The notes: generated by a model from the letters alone, not told the origin. Positions 10,606-20,750 are shown, counted from the first letter of the stretch. The stretch is DNA of 64,000 nucleotides from an uncultured Butyricicoccus sp. (GCA_910584935.1 CAJUDU010000005.1:1-64000), one strand, 5' to 3'. Translations and numbers: made by a program.

Positions 10606-12927
10606 TTATCTTGGTATTTCTTCCATGACAAAGGCTTCAAATACATCGCCTTCTTTAATATCATTGAAGTTTTCAAAGCCGCAGCCGCATTCATAACCGG
10701 ATGCAACTTCTTTTACATCATCTTTAAAGCGTTTGAGTGAGGACAAAACGCCTTCATGGATGACAATGCCATCACGCACAATGCGTACTTGTGCATTGCG
10801 TTGGATCTTGCCATCCTGCACATAACAGCCGGCAATGGTGCCTACACCAGATACCCGGAACGTTGTGCGTACCTCGGCATGGCCGAGCACAGCTTCACGG
10901 AATTTCGGGGCAAGCATCCCTTTCATTGCCTGTTCCATTTCTTCAATGCAATCATAAATAATGCGGTACATCCGCATATCCACGCCCTGCTGTGCAGCCG
11001 AATCGGCTGCCGCACGGTCGGGACGCACATTAAAGCCAACAATCACAGCGCCGGATGCTGAAGCCAACATGACATCGGATTCATTAATTGCACCAACCGC
11101 ACCATGAATCACCTTGACGCGAACTTCTTCATTGGAAAGCTTCTCCAATGAAGCACGCACAGCTTCCACGGAACCCTGTACATCACCTTTGACAATGATA
11201 TTCAGTTCCTTCATCTGACCTTCTTGAATGGAAGCAAACAGATTATCCAGTGTAACTTTATGGAACGCCTTGTTGCGTTCTTCTTTTTCTTTTTCTTTAC
11301 GCTGTTCTACCAATTGGCGCGCCATTTTTTCATCTTCAACCGCATAGAAAATATCACCCGCGCCAGGCACTTCGCCTAAACCAATAATCTCAACCGGTAC
11401 AGATGGGCCTGCGGACTTAATCTTACGCCCATCATCATCGGTCATGGCACGCACACGCCCAACGGCTGTACCCGCAATGACAGCATCCCCCGCATGGAGG
11501 GTACCATTCTGCACCAGCACAGTTGCCACTGGTCCGCGCCCTTTGTCCAGCTTTGCTTCAATGACTGTACCTTTTGCCTGACGGTTGGGATTTGCTTTCA
11601 AATCAGCAACTTCAGCAGTCAGCAATACCATTTCCAGCAGGTTTTCAATGCCCTGTCCAAATTTCGCGGAAATATTACAGACAATGGTTTCGCCGCCCCA
11701 TTCTTCTGGAACAAGTTCATATTCTGTCAGCTGCTGCAAAATGCGGTCTGGATTCGCGCCTTCTTTATCAATCTTGTTGACCGCAACAATAATCGGCACT
11801 TTTGCTGCTTTTGCGTGGTTGATGGCTTCAATGGTTTGGGGCATAATGCCGTCATCCGCTGCTACCACCAAGATTGCAATATCTGTAATCTGTGCGCCGC
11901 GGGCACGCATGGACGTAAATGCCGCATGACCTGGCGTATCCAGGAAGGTGATCGGTCTGCCGCCCACTTTGACGCGGTATGCACCGATATGCTGGGTGAT
12001 ACCGCCTGCTTCGCCTTCAGTGACTTTGGTTTTGCGGATCGCGTCAAGCAGAGAGGTTTTACCATGGTCAACATGACCCATCACAACCACAACTGGATCG
12101 CGGGGCTGGAGGTTTTCTTCCATATCCTCGGATTCATCAAACAGCTTTTCTTCAATGGTGACATGGACTTCATGTTCTACTTTTGCACCCATTTCCTCGG
12201 CAACCAATGCCGCAGTATCAAAATCAATGGTTTGCGAAATAGACGCCATCACGCCCAGTTTCATCAGTTCTTTAATGACATCCGCTGCGGTGCGTTTCAT
12301 GCGCTGCGCAAATTCGCCGACATTGATTTCATCCGGAATAGAAACCTTTAACTGTACCTTTTTCGCCATCATTTGCTGACGGGCAAGGCGTTTCATCTTT
12401 TCCTGTTCTTCCTGACGGCGCTTGGAACCATACTGCTGGCGGGCACGCTGGTCGGATTTTTTGGTCAGCTTTTGCTTTTTCTGCCCAGTAGACTGCATCC
12501 GCTCAGCTTTTTCTGTGACCAATGAATCCACATGATCATCATACTTTGCCAGATTGACGTCACCGCCGCCACGGGTATCAATACGGTGTACCTGCTTCAC
12601 CTTGGAAGAACGCTGGGGTTCCTGTTTGGGCGGCGTACCTGGTTTCTGTTCCTGTGTTTTCTTTTGTTCGGGCTGCTGGGGTTCTTTTTTATCCTGTTTT
12701 TTCGCTGGCACGGCAGACTGTTGGGATTTTAACACAGCATCCAAATCCGCCACCTGATTATTCTGTGTGAAATACTCAAAAACAATGCTTAATTCATGGT
12801 CATCCAAAACCTGCATATGGTTTTTCGGTGCCTTGGCATAGCGGGTTAGGATATCGGTTACTTCCCTTGTTGGACGCCCAAAATCCTTTGCCACTTCATG
12901 CACCCTATACTTATTTTCAATCGCCAT
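10606..12927 (-). CDS. infB: translation initiation factor IF-2
   Basis: GTPase that brings fMet-tRNA to the 30S subunit and promotes subunit joining. The 773-residue protein has an IF2N helix domain (residues 1-55), a charged Lys/Gln/Glu/Arg-rich linker (about 70-190), a second IF2N segment, and then the G domain with GHVDHGKT (284-291), DTPGH (330-334) and NKID (384-387), followed by domains II-IV. The start has AGGAGGTGA. It is preceded by ylxQ and followed by rbfA, the conserved nusA-infB order. Confidence 0.97.
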   Translation of the reverse strand: MAIENKYRVHEVAKDFGRPTREVTDILTRYAKAPKNHMQVLDDHELSIVFEYFTQNNQVADLDAVLKSQQSAVPAKKQDKKEPQQPEQKKTQEQKPGTPPKQEPQRSSKVKQVHRIDTRGGGDVNLAKYDDHVDSLVTEKAERMQSTGQKKQKLTKKSDQRARQQYGSKRRQEEQEKMKRLARQQMMAKKVQLKVSIPDEINVGEFAQRMKRTAADVIKELMKLGVMASISQTIDFDTAALVAEEMGAKVEHEVHVTIEEKLFDESEDMEENLQPRDPVVVVMGHVDHGKTSLLDAIRKTKVTEGEAGGITQHIGAYRVKVGGRPITFLDTPGHAAFTSMRARGAQITDIAILVVAADDGIMPQTIEAINHAKAAKVPIIVAVNKIDKEGANPDRILQQLTEYELVPEEWGGETIVCNISAKFGQGIENLLEMVLLTAEVADLKANPNRQAKGTVIEAKLDKGRGPVATVLVQNGTLHAGDAVIAGTAVGRVRAMTDDDGRKIKSAGPSVPVEIIGLGEVPGAGDIFYAVEDEKMARQLVEQRKEKEKEERNKAFHKVTLDNLFASIQEGQMKELNIIVKGDVQGSVEAVRASLEKLSNEEVRVKVIHGAVGAINESDVMLASASGAVIVGFNVRPDRAAADSAAQQGVDMRMYRIIYDCIEEMEQAMKGMLAPKFREAVLGHAEVRTTFRVSGVGTIAGCYVQDGKIQRNAQVRIVRDGIVIHEGVLSSLKRFKDDVKEVASGYECGCGFENFNDIKEGDVFEAFVMEEIPR

Positions 12928-12973
12928 TGGCGCTCACCTCCTGATAAATTCGCCCCTGTTTCAAACAGGTTTT

Positions 12974-13363
12974 TTAAGCGGTACCCTTTTTCTTTTTGCC
13001 TTTACGGGCATCTATTCGTGCCTTTTTGCTGGAAATCTCTGCGGCTGCCTGCTGGTTGCCGTTTATGCCTGCAAGTTTATTTGCAAGCGCATTTGCCATG
13101 CCAATATCATCAATGGCACAAATTGCGCATTCCCGCTGCAATCCAACCGCGTTGCCTAACGTTTGACGGTCATATGGCAATGCCAGCATTGGGACATTTT
13201 TTAGCTTTGCTTTGCGCCGCACACCATCCCCAGCATCAGATGCCAGGCATATTACGCGGCATTTTCCAGACATCGCCATTTCCTTCACCTTATCTTCGCC
13301 GCACGCCAGTTTATTTGCCCTGCGTGCCAGCCCAAGCAAGCCCAGGACTGCATCAGCTGCCAT
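12974..13363 (-). CDS. ylxQ: L7Ae-family RNA-binding protein YlxQ
   Basis: A 129-residue L7Ae/L30e/S12e-fold protein that binds kink-turn-like RNA; its exact cellular role is not settled. It starts AVLGLLGLARRANKLACGEDKV, typical of the family, and carries a Lys-rich C-terminal tail (last 20 residues). I chose the ATG at 13363 with GGAGGAGGTG upstream; it overlaps the 3' end of ylxR by 11 bases. Confidence 0.85.
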   Translation of the reverse strand: MAADAVLGLLGLARRANKLACGEDKVKEMAMSGKCRVICLASDAGDGVRRKAKLKNVPMLALPYDRQTLGNAVGLQRECAICAIDDIGMANALANKLAGINGNQQAAAEISSKKARIDARKGKKKKGTA

Positions 13364-13631
13364 GCGGCACCTCCTCCATACGCGCTTGCAGCGCTTCATA
13401 GACTTCTTCCGGCACTGCCATGGAAAAAGCTCGTTCAATCGCACGGGATTTCCGTGCTTTTTTCAGGCATTCCAGCTTGGGGCACAGGTATGCACCGCGC
13501 CCAGGCGCTTTGCCTTTGAAATCCAGCGACAATTCACCTTCCGGCGCACGCACCACCCGGATTAGTTCCCGCTTGGGGAACATGGTTCGACAGCCTAAGC
13601 ACTGCCGCATGGGGATTTTCCGTTGCTGCAT
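13353..13631 (-). CDS. ylxR: YlxR-type RNA-binding protein (DUF448)
   Basis: Small 92-residue protein of the YlxR/RnpM family; relatives are nucleic-acid binding and one has been reported to modulate RNase P. Family hallmarks are CLGCRTMFPKRELIR (Cys11, Cys14), the GRGAYLC motif ending at Cys50, and the basic LKKARKSRAIERAF helix. It is 22 bases after nusA and overlaps ylxQ, in the conserved nusA-ylxR-ylxQ-infB order. Confidence 0.88.
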   Translation of the reverse strand: MQQRKIPMRQCLGCRTMFPKRELIRVVRAPEGELSLDFKGKAPGRGAYLCPKLECLKKARKSRAIERAFSMAVPEEVYEALQARMEEVPHGS

Positions 13632-13653
13632 CCTTCTTTCTCCCTTTGCCTAT

Positions 13654-14898
13654 TTATGCTTCGTCTTCTGTGCCCTGTTCTACCGCCTCGTCAATGGGTT
13701 CCGGGCTTTGGCTGACAGGTTCCAACGCTTCCACCGATTCCGTCAGCACCTGTTCTACTTGTTCCATGGCCTCTTCTAAGGACATTTCTACCGCTGGCGC
13801 TTGTTCGGGCTGCGCTTCTTGCTGTGCTTCGGATTCTTCTGGCTGCGGCACCTGAGAGGATGGCGCAATATCAATCTTACACCCAGTTAATTTAGCTGCC
13901 AGACGGGCATTCTGCCCTTCTTTGCCGATGGCAAGGCTTAACTGATCATCGGGCACGACAACCCGGCAGGACTTACCGTCAGGCTGCATAGCAGCCGCAA
14001 CAACATCTGCGGGCGCCAGCGCTGCTGATACAAACTTTGCCATGTCCTCTGACCATTTGATGATATCAATCTTTTCGCCGCCTAATTCTTCCACGATATT
14101 GCCCACGCGGCAGCCGCGTGCGCCAACACACGCACCAATCGGGTCAACATTGATATCCTGGGAATAGACCGCAATTTTGGTGCGGTTGCCCGCTTCGCGG
14201 GCAATGGATTTCACTTCTACAATGCCATCATGGATTTCCGGCACTTCCAGTTCAAATAAACGTTTGACAAGCCCTGGATGGGTGCGGGAAATCATAACCT
14301 GTGGACCGCGGGTACCTTTGCGCACCTCAATGACATATACTTTCACCCGTTCGCCTTCACGGAGGGTTTCACCACGGATCTGTTCGGAAGATGACAACAC
14401 TGCTTCGGTCTTTTCCCCTTGTGAAATCATCTCCAAAATAACATTACCAGTGCGTGGGTCAACACGGGATACGGTTGCATTCAGGATTTCATGTTCTTTG
14501 GACTCAAATTCTGACAGCACCATGCCATGTTCGGCTTCCCGAATGCCTTGAATAATGACCTGTTTGGCAGACTGCGCCGCAATGCGCCCAAAAGACCGAG
14601 TTGGGATATCAATATCAATAATATCCCCAAGCATCGCATTGGGCTTATATTCGCGGGCTTCCTCTACAGAAAGTTCTTCATATGGTTCATAGACATCATC
14701 GACCACGGTTTTGCGAACATATAACCGATAGCTTTTTCCTGCCCGGTCAAAATCTACATAAACATTGTCGGTCATGCCATCATTCATTTTCTTATATGCG
14801 GCAATCAGCGCCTGTCCAACGCGGTCAAGCATATAATCAACGGAAATCCCTTTTTCTTTTTCGAGCTGCTCCAATGCAGCAAAAAATTCTGCGTTCAT
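13654..14898 (-). CDS. nusA: transcription termination/antitermination factor NusA
   Basis: Binds RNA polymerase and nascent RNA to control pausing, termination and antitermination. The 414-residue protein has the N-terminal polymerase-binding domain (about 1-130), an S1 domain, and two KH domains; the second contains VVVPDDQLSLAIGKEGQNAR. The last ~65 residues are a strongly acidic Glu/Gln/Pro-rich tail. Start at ATG 14898; an in-frame TTG at 14919 overlaps the rimP stop. The GAGGAG is 13 bases from the ATG, longer than usual. Confidence 0.94.
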   Translation of the reverse strand: MNAEFFAALEQLEKEKGISVDYMLDRVGQALIAAYKKMNDGMTDNVYVDFDRAGKSYRLYVRKTVVDDVYEPYEELSVEEAREYKPNAMLGDIIDIDIPTRSFGRIAAQSAKQVIIQGIREAEHGMVLSEFESKEHEILNATVSRVDPRTGNVILEMISQGEKTEAVLSSSEQIRGETLREGERVKVYVIEVRKGTRGPQVMISRTHPGLVKRLFELEVPEIHDGIVEVKSIAREAGNRTKIAVYSQDINVDPIGACVGARGCRVGNIVEELGGEKIDIIKWSEDMAKFVSAALAPADVVAAAMQPDGKSCRVVVPDDQLSLAIGKEGQNARLAAKLTGCKIDIAPSSQVPQPEESEAQQEAQPEQAPAVEMSLEEAMEQVEQVLTESVEALEPVSQSPEPIDEAVEQGTEDEA

Positions 14899-14915
14899 CT
14901 TGTCACAATCACTCC

Positions 14916-15380
14916 TCAAAATTGTACGGTCAGCCGCACAGCGGCAATATCTTTTGGTTCATATACACGGCGCTTGCCCTCTGTATCCAAGGTAACAAAC
15001 CCATCTTCATAGCCAGCTAATATGCCTTCCACTGTTTTTGCACCATCTATTTGTTTATAAAATTTCACTTCTACCGGCGCGCCAATGAATTTTTCAAAAT
15101 GCGCGGGTTTTTTCAGCCTGCGCTCTAGCCCCGCCGAGGAAACACACAATGTGTAAGAAGGCATTGCATCAAATTCCTTTGCATCCAGCAATGGGTCTAA
15201 GGCGCGGGAAACGGTTTCACAATGTTCAGTATTCACACCATCATCCCGATCAATCGTGACAATCAGCATATACTGCCCGCCTTCTTTTTCAAACTCCACA
15301 TCCCAAAGCGAAACGCCAGCCGCATCACAAATCGGCTCTACGAGAGCAGTAACGCGCTTTACAACTTCCCTTGCCTGCAT
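14916..15380 (-). CDS. rimP: ribosome maturation factor RimP
   Basis: Assists 30S subunit maturation. The 154-residue protein has the typical two-domain sequence: N-terminal GVSLWDVEFEKEGGQYMLIVTIDR, then VSSAGLERRLKKPAHFEKFIG and a small SH3-like C-terminal domain. I chose the ATG at 15380 with AAGGAGG six bases upstream; the in-frame TTG further up overlaps that ribosome binding site. First gene of the nine-gene operon. Confidence 0.93.
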   Translation of the reverse strand: MQAREVVKRVTALVEPICDAAGVSLWDVEFEKEGGQYMLIVTIDRDDGVNTEHCETVSRALDPLLDAKEFDAMPSYTLCVSSAGLERRLKKPAHFEKFIGAPVEVKFYKQIDGAKTVEGILAGYEDGFVTLDTEGKRRVYEPKDIAAVRLTVQF

Positions 15381-15432
15381 AGCATCCTCCTTCAAACCCC
15401 GAAACTGTCATCCCGGGTACAACCAATAAGAA

Positions 15433-15452
15433 AGAGTGGGTCGCCCCACTCT
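15433..15452 (-). promoter_or_regulatory. hairpin in rimP leader, possible attenuator
   Basis: Perfect 8-bp stem AGAGTGGG/CCCACTCT with a 4-base loop, about 20 bases after the predicted transcription start and followed on the minus strand by TTTCTTATT. It is terminator-like but with a broken U tract, so it may give partial attenuation of the operon. Confidence 0.45.
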
Positions 15453-15477
15453 CAAACATCTCATACTTACATAGCAT

Positions 15478-15506
15478 AGTATAACACCAACGGCATGAAA
15501 TTGCAA
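15478..15506 (-). promoter_or_regulatory. sigma-A promoter of rimP-nusA-infB-ribF operon
   Basis: Minus-strand TTGCAA (15501-15506), 17-base spacer, TATACT (15478-15483), about 90 bases upstream of rimP. No better candidate exists in the divergent gap with the LTA synthase gene. Confidence 0.65.
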
Positions 15507-15636
15507 GGAGAACGCAAAATTTTTTCCTTTTACCGCCCGGAAAACAGGATTTTGATTGAATCCTTCCAGATTCCCCCATGTATCTCCGCTGCAAATGGTT
15601 TTTCCCTGCTTTTTTTCAAAAGGAGGGTTTGCAAAA

Positions 15637-15705
15637 ATGCCGCAAAAGGTTTACATTATTATATATCCCCCCTATTCTAAAAAAATTTACGGAGCCTTAT
15701 CATGA
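15637..15705 (+). CDS. possible 22-residue leader peptide before the LTA synthase gene
   Basis: An ATG at 15637 has a perfect AAGGAGG ten bases upstream and opens 22 codons rich in Ile, Tyr and Pro. Its TGA stop overlaps the next ATG as ATGA, the arrangement used for translational coupling. Nothing is recognised in the peptide. It may be chance, because the downstream gene also has a weak GGAG of its own. Confidence 0.3.
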   Translation: MPQKVYIIIYPPYSKKIYGALS

Positions 15706-17651
15706 AACCATCCGTTTTTCCCACCGGGCATTATGCCCGCCAGCTTTGCGCGACACGCGCTTGCCTTGCTTTTTTTGCCGCATGGCTTATCGCTGACACC
15801 TTGCTCGATGAATACCCGCTCTTAACCATTTTCCTTGCCGCTTGCTTTGGCGCTGCATTCCTTTTCCCACGAACGCTGTCTGTCTGGCTGCCCCGCATCA
15901 TCTGGTGCCTTGGTGCGCCTTGTGCCCTGCTGGTTGTCGAACTGCTCAATAATACCAACCCATTTGAAGCTCTTTCGGTGATCCAGTGTATTTTTAACCT
16001 CATTTGGTATTACCTCTTCTTTGCCCTGCTTGCGCTGATCTTTGGACGCATCCGCTGTTCTGCCGCAGTTGGCTTGATTCTTTCTTTTATCATCGGGCTG
16101 GCAAACCATTATGTCTTAACCTTCCGCGGACGCACCATTTTTCCTTGTGATATTGCCGCATGGCGTACTGCGATGAATGTTGCCAATGCTTTTGATTATA
16201 CGCCAGATGAAACCATCCTCCGTGCCGCATTGTTTGCTCTTGCTTATTTTATCATGCTGTTGCGGTTGCCGCCGCAAAAACAGCCGCGCCGCCCTTCCCA
16301 AAAGGTTGTATTATCCGTCTGCGCTGGTACCATGGTTTATTGCCTGCTGTTTTTTGGCACAAGTATGCTAACCTTTTTGGGCATTTACGCCCAGCAATGG
16401 AAAACACAAGCGAACGGGTTTGTTTTAAATTTTACTGCCGCCCTACGTTACAGCATTGTCACCAAACCAGAAGGCTATTCCCTGCAAACTGTGCAAACCA
16501 TTATGGATGATACTCCCGTGGCTGACAGCCCTACAGGGCAACAGCCTGTACATATTATCGCTGTAATGAATGAATCCTTTGCAGATTTAGCGGCATATGA
16601 CAACTTGACATTAACCGAAGATCCTACCCCTTTCCTGCACAGCATGACAGAAAACACCATCAAAGGCACTATGTATTCCCCTGTAACTGGCGGCGGCACT
16701 GCAAATGTGGAATTTGAGTTTTTAACCGGCAATCCACTTGCGTTTTTACCCTCTTCCACAGTTGCTTATCAGCTTTACTTGAAAGACCATACCCCTTCTT
16801 TAGTTTCTCAGTTAAAACCGCTTGGTTATTCCTCTATTGCATTCCATCCCTATCATGCATCTGGCTGGAACCGTACCTCGGTTTATCAATGGATGGGCTT
16901 TGATACTCAGCTTTATGATGATGCTGTGACACAGGCAAATTACATCCGCGGGTTTATTTCTGACCAATGCGATTATGAAAAACTCTATGAACTAACCGAT
17001 GCCGCTGGCGAACAGCCATTATTTATTTTCAACGTTACGATCCAGAATCACAGTGGCTATCGCCTGCCCTGGACAGGGCTGGAACGCACCTCTAAACTTG
17101 ATGGCGAACTGGAAAACGATTTCCCTTCCGCAGACCAGTTTTTCTCGCTGATGCGCGCGTCTGATGATGCGCTGCGCAATTTGATTTCTCATTATTCCCA
17201 AAGCACGGTTCCCACTATGATTATCTTTTTTGGTGACCACCAGCCGCCGCTTGGCAATGACTTTTATGAGGAGCTTTCTGGGAAGCCGCTGGATGAACGC
17301 ACAACAGAAGAAGTTTTTCGGCAATATGGTACGCCATTTTTCATTTGGGCAAATTATGATATCCCAGAAGCGGAAAACCTTATCACAACTTCTTGGGGAC
17401 TGCATTTGCTTGCCGCGCAAGCCGCTAACCTCCCTTTAACTGGATATCAGCGCTTTTTACACAAAATCTCTTCCAGTATCCCAGTTATTACACCTGTGGG
17501 CTATATTACAGCAGATGGACGATATTCCTCTGAACAGGAAGAAAATTTAACCGCACAGGAACGGATGCTTGTTCAGCAATACCGTTTGCTTGCCTATCAT
17601 AACCTTTTTGCTGATGAGGAACGGATTGACGCATTCTTTTTGCCAAACTGA
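15702..17651 (+). CDS. LTA synthase family membrane phosphotransferase (sulfatase fold)
   Basis: Probably transfers glycerol-phosphate or a related group onto an extracellular glycopolymer, as LtaS-type enzymes do. The 649-residue protein has about six membrane spans in the first 235 residues, then an extracellular sulfatase-fold domain. The nucleophile is Thr333 in VTGGGTANVEFEF, Glu291 in MNESF is a likely metal ligand, and FFGDHQPPLG carries the Asp-His metal pair. The only plus-strand gene between the two large minus-strand operons; it has its own terminator. Exact polymer substrate cannot be told. Confidence 0.85.
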   Translation: MKPSVFPTGHYARQLCATRACLAFFAAWLIADTLLDEYPLLTIFLAACFGAAFLFPRTLSVWLPRIIWCLGAPCALLVVELLNNTNPFEALSVIQCIFNLIWYYLFFALLALIFGRIRCSAAVGLILSFIIGLANHYVLTFRGRTIFPCDIAAWRTAMNVANAFDYTPDETILRAALFALAYFIMLLRLPPQKQPRRPSQKVVLSVCAGTMVYCLLFFGTSMLTFLGIYAQQWKTQANGFVLNFTAALRYSIVTKPEGYSLQTVQTIMDDTPVADSPTGQQPVHIIAVMNESFADLAAYDNLTLTEDPTPFLHSMTENTIKGTMYSPVTGGGTANVEFEFLTGNPLAFLPSSTVAYQLYLKDHTPSLVSQLKPLGYSSIAFHPYHASGWNRTSVYQWMGFDTQLYDDAVTQANYIRGFISDQCDYEKLYELTDAAGEQPLFIFNVTIQNHSGYRLPWTGLERTSKLDGELENDFPSADQFFSLMRASDDALRNLISHYSQSTVPTMIIFFGDHQPPLGNDFYEELSGKPLDERTTEEVFRQYGTPFFIWANYDIPEAENLITTSWGLHLLAAQAANLPLTGYQRFLHKISSSIPVITPVGYITADGRYSSEQEENLTAQERMLVQQYRLLAYHNLFADEERIDAFFLPN

Positions 17652-17657
17652 AAAACA

Positions 17658-17695
17658 AAAGCCTTCCCATTTTTTCATCGGGAAGGCTTTATTAT
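17658..17695 (+). terminator. intrinsic terminator of the LTA synthase gene
   Basis: Perfect 11-bp stem AAAGCCTTCCC/GGGAAGGCTTT (17658-17668 with 17680-17690), beginning seven bases past the stop codon and followed by TTTATTAT. Confidence 0.85.
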
Positions 17696-17983
17696 CATAT
17701 AATTATCCGCTTCCGCTGACGAAAAGATATTCGCAGCAGGCGTATCATTCACTGCTCCTGCCGCTGGAATCAACGCACATAGCATCACCAAAGCTAAAAC
17801 TAGGCTGACTACCCTAATATTTCATATGTCTTTTGCACGCAGCAACCAACTTTAAATAAATAAAAAAAATTTTTTGTTCTATTAGCATCCTTTTCTGCCG
17901 GTAAATTTTTTTGTCGCGCACTTGACAAATGACAGATTCTCGGCTATTATATGGCGAAACGCTTGTCCAATCATCCTATACAA

Positions 17984-18014
17984 AAACATTCCCGCCATAG
18001 CATTATGGCGGGAA
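17984..18014 (-). terminator. distal hairpin terminator behind rplQ
   Basis: Perfect 11-bp stem (17989-17999 with 18004-18014, loop GCAT). On the minus strand it is followed by TGTTTTTG. It is the last of three hairpins stacked after rplQ. The stretch 17696-17983 between it and the LTA synthase terminator is AT-rich and shows no gene. Confidence 0.55.
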
Positions 18015-18024
18015 GAATGGGAGT

Positions 18025-18047
18025 CTAGAGGGACAATGTCCCTCTAG
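18025..18047. other. perfect 10-bp palindromic hairpin
   Basis: CTAGAGGGAC and its exact complement (18025-18034, 18038-18047) around AAT. No T tract in either direction. It lies between two terminator-like hairpins. Confidence 0.45.
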
Positions 18048-18093
18048 CGCTGTCCGCGCAGGACCGGGGTGCAGGAGCAGCGCCCCTGCCTGC

Positions 18094-18139
18094 AAAAAAG
18101 GGCTTACCCCAGGAAGCACCTCCCCAGGCTAAGCCCTTT
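18094..18139 (-). terminator. intrinsic terminator of the S10-spc-alpha super-operon
   Basis: A 10-bp stem AAAGGGCTTA/TAAGCCCTTT (18097-18106 with 18130-18139) with a further inner hairpin, followed on the minus strand by six T (18094-18099). It lies 24 bases past the rplQ stop. Confidence 0.85.
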
Positions 18140-18162
18140 GTACGTTTTATTTTGAACCGTCC

Positions 18163-18504
18163 TTAAACAAGTTCAATAATTGCCATTTCTGCACAGTCGC
18201 CGCGGCGTGGACCTGTCTTGATAATGCGGGTGTAGCCACCGTTGCGTGTCGCGTATTTCGGCGCAGTTTCAGAAAACAGCTTGGCAACAACTGCTTCTTT
18301 GGTGATGTATGCCATCGCCTGGCGGCGGGTTGCCAATGTGTTGCGCTTGCCAAGTGTAATCATCTTTTCACACATGGGCGCAACTTCTTTTGCGCGGGCC
18401 AGCGTTGTTTCAATGCGGCCATTCTCCAGCAGGAAAGTTACCATCGCACGCAGCATTGCACGGCGATGATCGCTTGTCCTGCCGAGTTTACGGTTTGATG
18501 CCAT
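18163..18504 (-). CDS. rplQ: 50S ribosomal protein L17
   Basis: Structural protein of the large subunit near the tunnel exit. At 113 residues it is the short bacterial form; it starts with the hallmark [18 protein letters not shown] and ends in [12 protein letters not shown]. The ATG at 18504 has AGGAGGT. It is the last gene of the alpha operon, 131 bases after rpoA. Confidence 0.97.
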   Translation of the reverse strand: MASNRKLGRTSDHRRAMLRAMVTFLLENGRIETTLARAKEVAPMCEKMITLGKRNTLATRRQAMAYITKEAVVAKLFSETAPKYATRNGGYTRIIKTGPRRGDCAEMAIIELV

Positions 18505-18545
18505 GATTCGTGTACCTCCTGATAAGGTTCAATCAAAATATTCAG

Positions 18546-18570
18546 ATCAGCGGCATGGAACACCGCTGAT
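18546..18570 (-). other. hairpin in the rpoA-rplQ gap
   Basis: Perfect 8-bp stem ATCAGCGG/CCGCTGAT with a 9-base loop. No T run, so a regulatory or processing hairpin between the polymerase subunit gene and L17 is more likely than termination. Confidence 0.4.
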
Positions 18571-18635
18571 AGTGCTTCCAGAAAATAGGCGACGCCCCCT
18601 CTGGCGGTATGGCGTGCCCTGGCTGGGAACGCTTT

Positions 18636-19583
18636 TTATTCCTCAGCCCTCGCAAGACCAAGGCCCATTGCCTCTAGCTTGCCGATTACCTCTTCCAGGG
18701 ACTTGCGGCCCAGGTTGCGGACCTTCATCATATCCTCCTCGGAAGTGTTGATGAGATCCTCCACAGTATTGATGCCTGCACGCTTGAGGCAGTTAAAGGA
18801 ACGGACAGAAAAATCAAGTTCTTCAATCGTCATTTCCAGAACCTTGTCATGCTGTGCTTCAGCCTTTTCTACCACAGTGGATTTCGAGCCGATTTCCTCG
18901 GAAAGGTCAACAAACAGATCGAGATGGTCGCGCAGGATTTTTGCGCCGAGTGAAACAGCATCCTTTGCCGCAATGGTGCAGTCAGTCCAAATCTCCAGCG
19001 TCAGCTTGTCATAATCGGTCATATTGCCGACACGGGTATTTTCCACCGCATAATTCACTTTATACACCGGCGTGTAAATCGAATCCACTGGGATAACGCC
19101 AATGGCAGTCTGATACTGCTTATTGCGCTCTGCCGGGATATACCCGCGCCCAGAAGACAGGGTGATCTCCATAGATAAGCGCGCATCGCTCATCAGCGTG
19201 GCAATATGCAAATCCGGGTTCAGGATTTCTACTTCGCCATCTGAATGGATATCGCCTGCTTTGACCTCGCCTTCGCCAGCGGCCTCAATATATACTGTCT
19301 TCGGGCCGTCACAATGCAGCTTAGCAATAATGCCCTTCACATTCAGGACAATTTCGGTGACATCTTCCTTTACCCCCGGAACCGTAGAAAACTCATGCTG
19401 TACGCCGGCAATTTTGATGGAACTTGCCGCAGTACCCGGCAGCGAGGACAACAGGATACGGCGCAGAGAATTGCCCAGCGTCGTGCCATAGCCCCGTTCT
19501 AGGGGTTCCACAACAAACTTACCATAGGACCCATCTTCAGCAAGTTCTTCACAGTCAATGCGCGGCTTTTCAATTTCGATCAT
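18636..19583 (-). CDS. rpoA: DNA-directed RNA polymerase alpha subunit
   Basis: Dimerises to scaffold RNA polymerase assembly. The 315-residue protein has the N-terminal domain with [22 protein letters not shown] (about 29-50) and the C-terminal DNA-contacting domain containing [15 protein letters not shown] and the [11 protein letters not shown] helix-hairpin-helix. Strong GGAGG upstream of ATG 19583. It sits between rpsD and rplQ as in most bacteria; the 134-base gap to rpsD carries imperfect inverted repeats. Confidence 0.98.
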   Translation of the reverse strand: MIEIEKPRIDCEELAEDGSYGKFVVEPLERGYGTTLGNSLRRILLSSLPGTAASSIKIAGVQHEFSTVPGVKEDVTEIVLNVKGIIAKLHCDGPKTVYIEAAGEGEVKAGDIHSDGEVEILNPDLHIATLMSDARLSMEITLSSGRGYIPAERNKQYQTAIGVIPVDSIYTPVYKVNYAVENTRVGNMTDYDKLTLEIWTDCTIAAKDAVSLGAKILRDHLDLFVDLSEEIGSKSTVVEKAEAQHDKVLEMTIEELDFSVRSFNCLKRAGINTVEDLINTSEEDMMKVRNLGRKSLEEVIGKLEAMGLGLARAEE

Positions 19584-19717
19584 ATATAGTACCCTCCTTT
19601 ACGTTCGGCCAATAAACTTAAATGAATGGATGGAGCACACCGGAAGCCCAGCAGGGAAAACACTCTGCCATATGGAGCCTCCTGGTGCATCCAGGGATCC
19701 ATAAATGAGGGTTCCGC

Positions 19718-20311
19718 TTACTTGGAGTACAATTCGACGATCAGATGCTCTGCAACCTCGTAATCAATATCATCACGGGCTGGCATTGCAACAATCTTGC
19801 CCTCGAACGACTCGGCAGCTTTATCAATCCACTTTGGCATTGGCTTTTTGCCCTGTTCTTCAAGCAGCGCCTTGAACTTGGTGGTAGAACGGGACTTTTC
19901 GCAAACCGCTACTGCATCGCCCAGACGAACCTGGTAAGATGGAATATTCACACGCTTGCCATTGACCGTAAAATGCCCATGGTTGACAAGCTGGCGCGCT
20001 TCGCGGCGGGTGTTGGCAAAGCCCATGCGGAAAACAACGCTGTCCAGACGGCGTTCCAGCTCTTGGAGCAGGATTTCACCAGTGACGCCCTGTTTGCGTT
20101 CCGCTTTTTCATAATAAGCATGGAACTGCTTTTCCAGCACGCCATAAATAAATTTTACCTTCTGCTTTTCCGCCAGCTGCATACCATATTCAGACTGCTT
20201 GCGGCGGGACTGCTTTGGGTTACGTTTGGTTTCCTTGGAGTAACCAAGGACAGCCGGGGACAAGCCCAGGGTCTTGCATCTTTTCAGGATGGGCTGCATA
20301 TTCTTAGCCAT
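19718..20311 (-). CDS. rpsD: 30S ribosomal protein S4
   Basis: Primary 16S rRNA binder that nucleates 30S body assembly. The 197-residue protein contains the S4 RNA-binding domain ([28 protein letters not shown]). The N-terminal zinc-binding cysteines found in some homologues are absent, so this is the zinc-free form. AGGAGG precedes the ATG; 22 bases from rpsK. In other bacteria S4 represses the alpha operon. Confidence 0.97.
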   Translation of the reverse strand: MAKNMQPILKRCKTLGLSPAVLGYSKETKRNPKQSRRKQSEYGMQLAEKQKVKFIYGVLEKQFHAYYEKAERKQGVTGEILLQELERRLDSVVFRMGFANTRREARQLVNHGHFTVNGKRVNIPSYQVRLGDAVAVCEKSRSTTKFKALLEEQGKKPMPKWIDKAAESFEGKIVAMPARDDIDYEVAEHLIVELYSK

Positions 20312-20332
20312 TGGTTTGGTTCCTCCTCTATC

Positions 20333-20737
20333 TTAGACTCTTCTTCTCTTGGGTGGACGGCAGCCATTGTGCGGGATTGGGGTAACGTCTTTAATCATCG
20401 TTACTTCCAAACCAGTAGCCTGCAAAGCGCGGATGGCAGCTTCACGCCCAGAGCCAGGGCCTTTTACATAAACTTCAACCGTTTTCAGCCCATGTTCCAT
20501 TGCAGCGCGTGCAGCGGTTTCCGCTGCGGTCTGTGCAGCAAACGGCGTGGACTTACGGGAACCGCGGAAGCCCATCTCACCGGCAGAAGCCCAAGAGATT
20601 GCATTACCATGCAGATCCGTAATGGTAACAATGGTGTTGTTGAAGGAGGAGCGAATATGCGCTGAACCTTTTTCAATATTTTTGCGTTCACGGCGGCGGG
20701 TGCGAACCTGCGCGCCTTTTTTCTGTACTTTAGCCAT
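20333..20737 (-). CDS. rpsK: 30S ribosomal protein S11
   Basis: Platform protein of the small subunit that contacts the mRNA exit site. The 134 residues include [28 protein letters not shown] and the C-terminal [21 protein letters not shown] is GGAGGGGAG. It is 13 bases after rpsM in the alpha operon. Confidence 0.97.
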   Translation of the reverse strand: MAKVQKKGAQVRTRRRERKNIEKGSAHIRSSFNNTIVTITDLHGNAISWASAGEMGFRGSRKSTPFAAQTAAETAARAAMEHGLKTVEVYVKGPGSGREAAIRALQATGLEVTMIKDVTPIPHNGCRPPKRRRV

Positions 20738-20750
20738 TTAACTCCCCTCC

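Noticed and set aside
15495..15680. Plus-strand frame in the rimP/LTA synthase divergent gap
   Set aside because: Covers promoter sequences, no ribosome binding site; the shorter coupled frame at 15637 is the better candidate.
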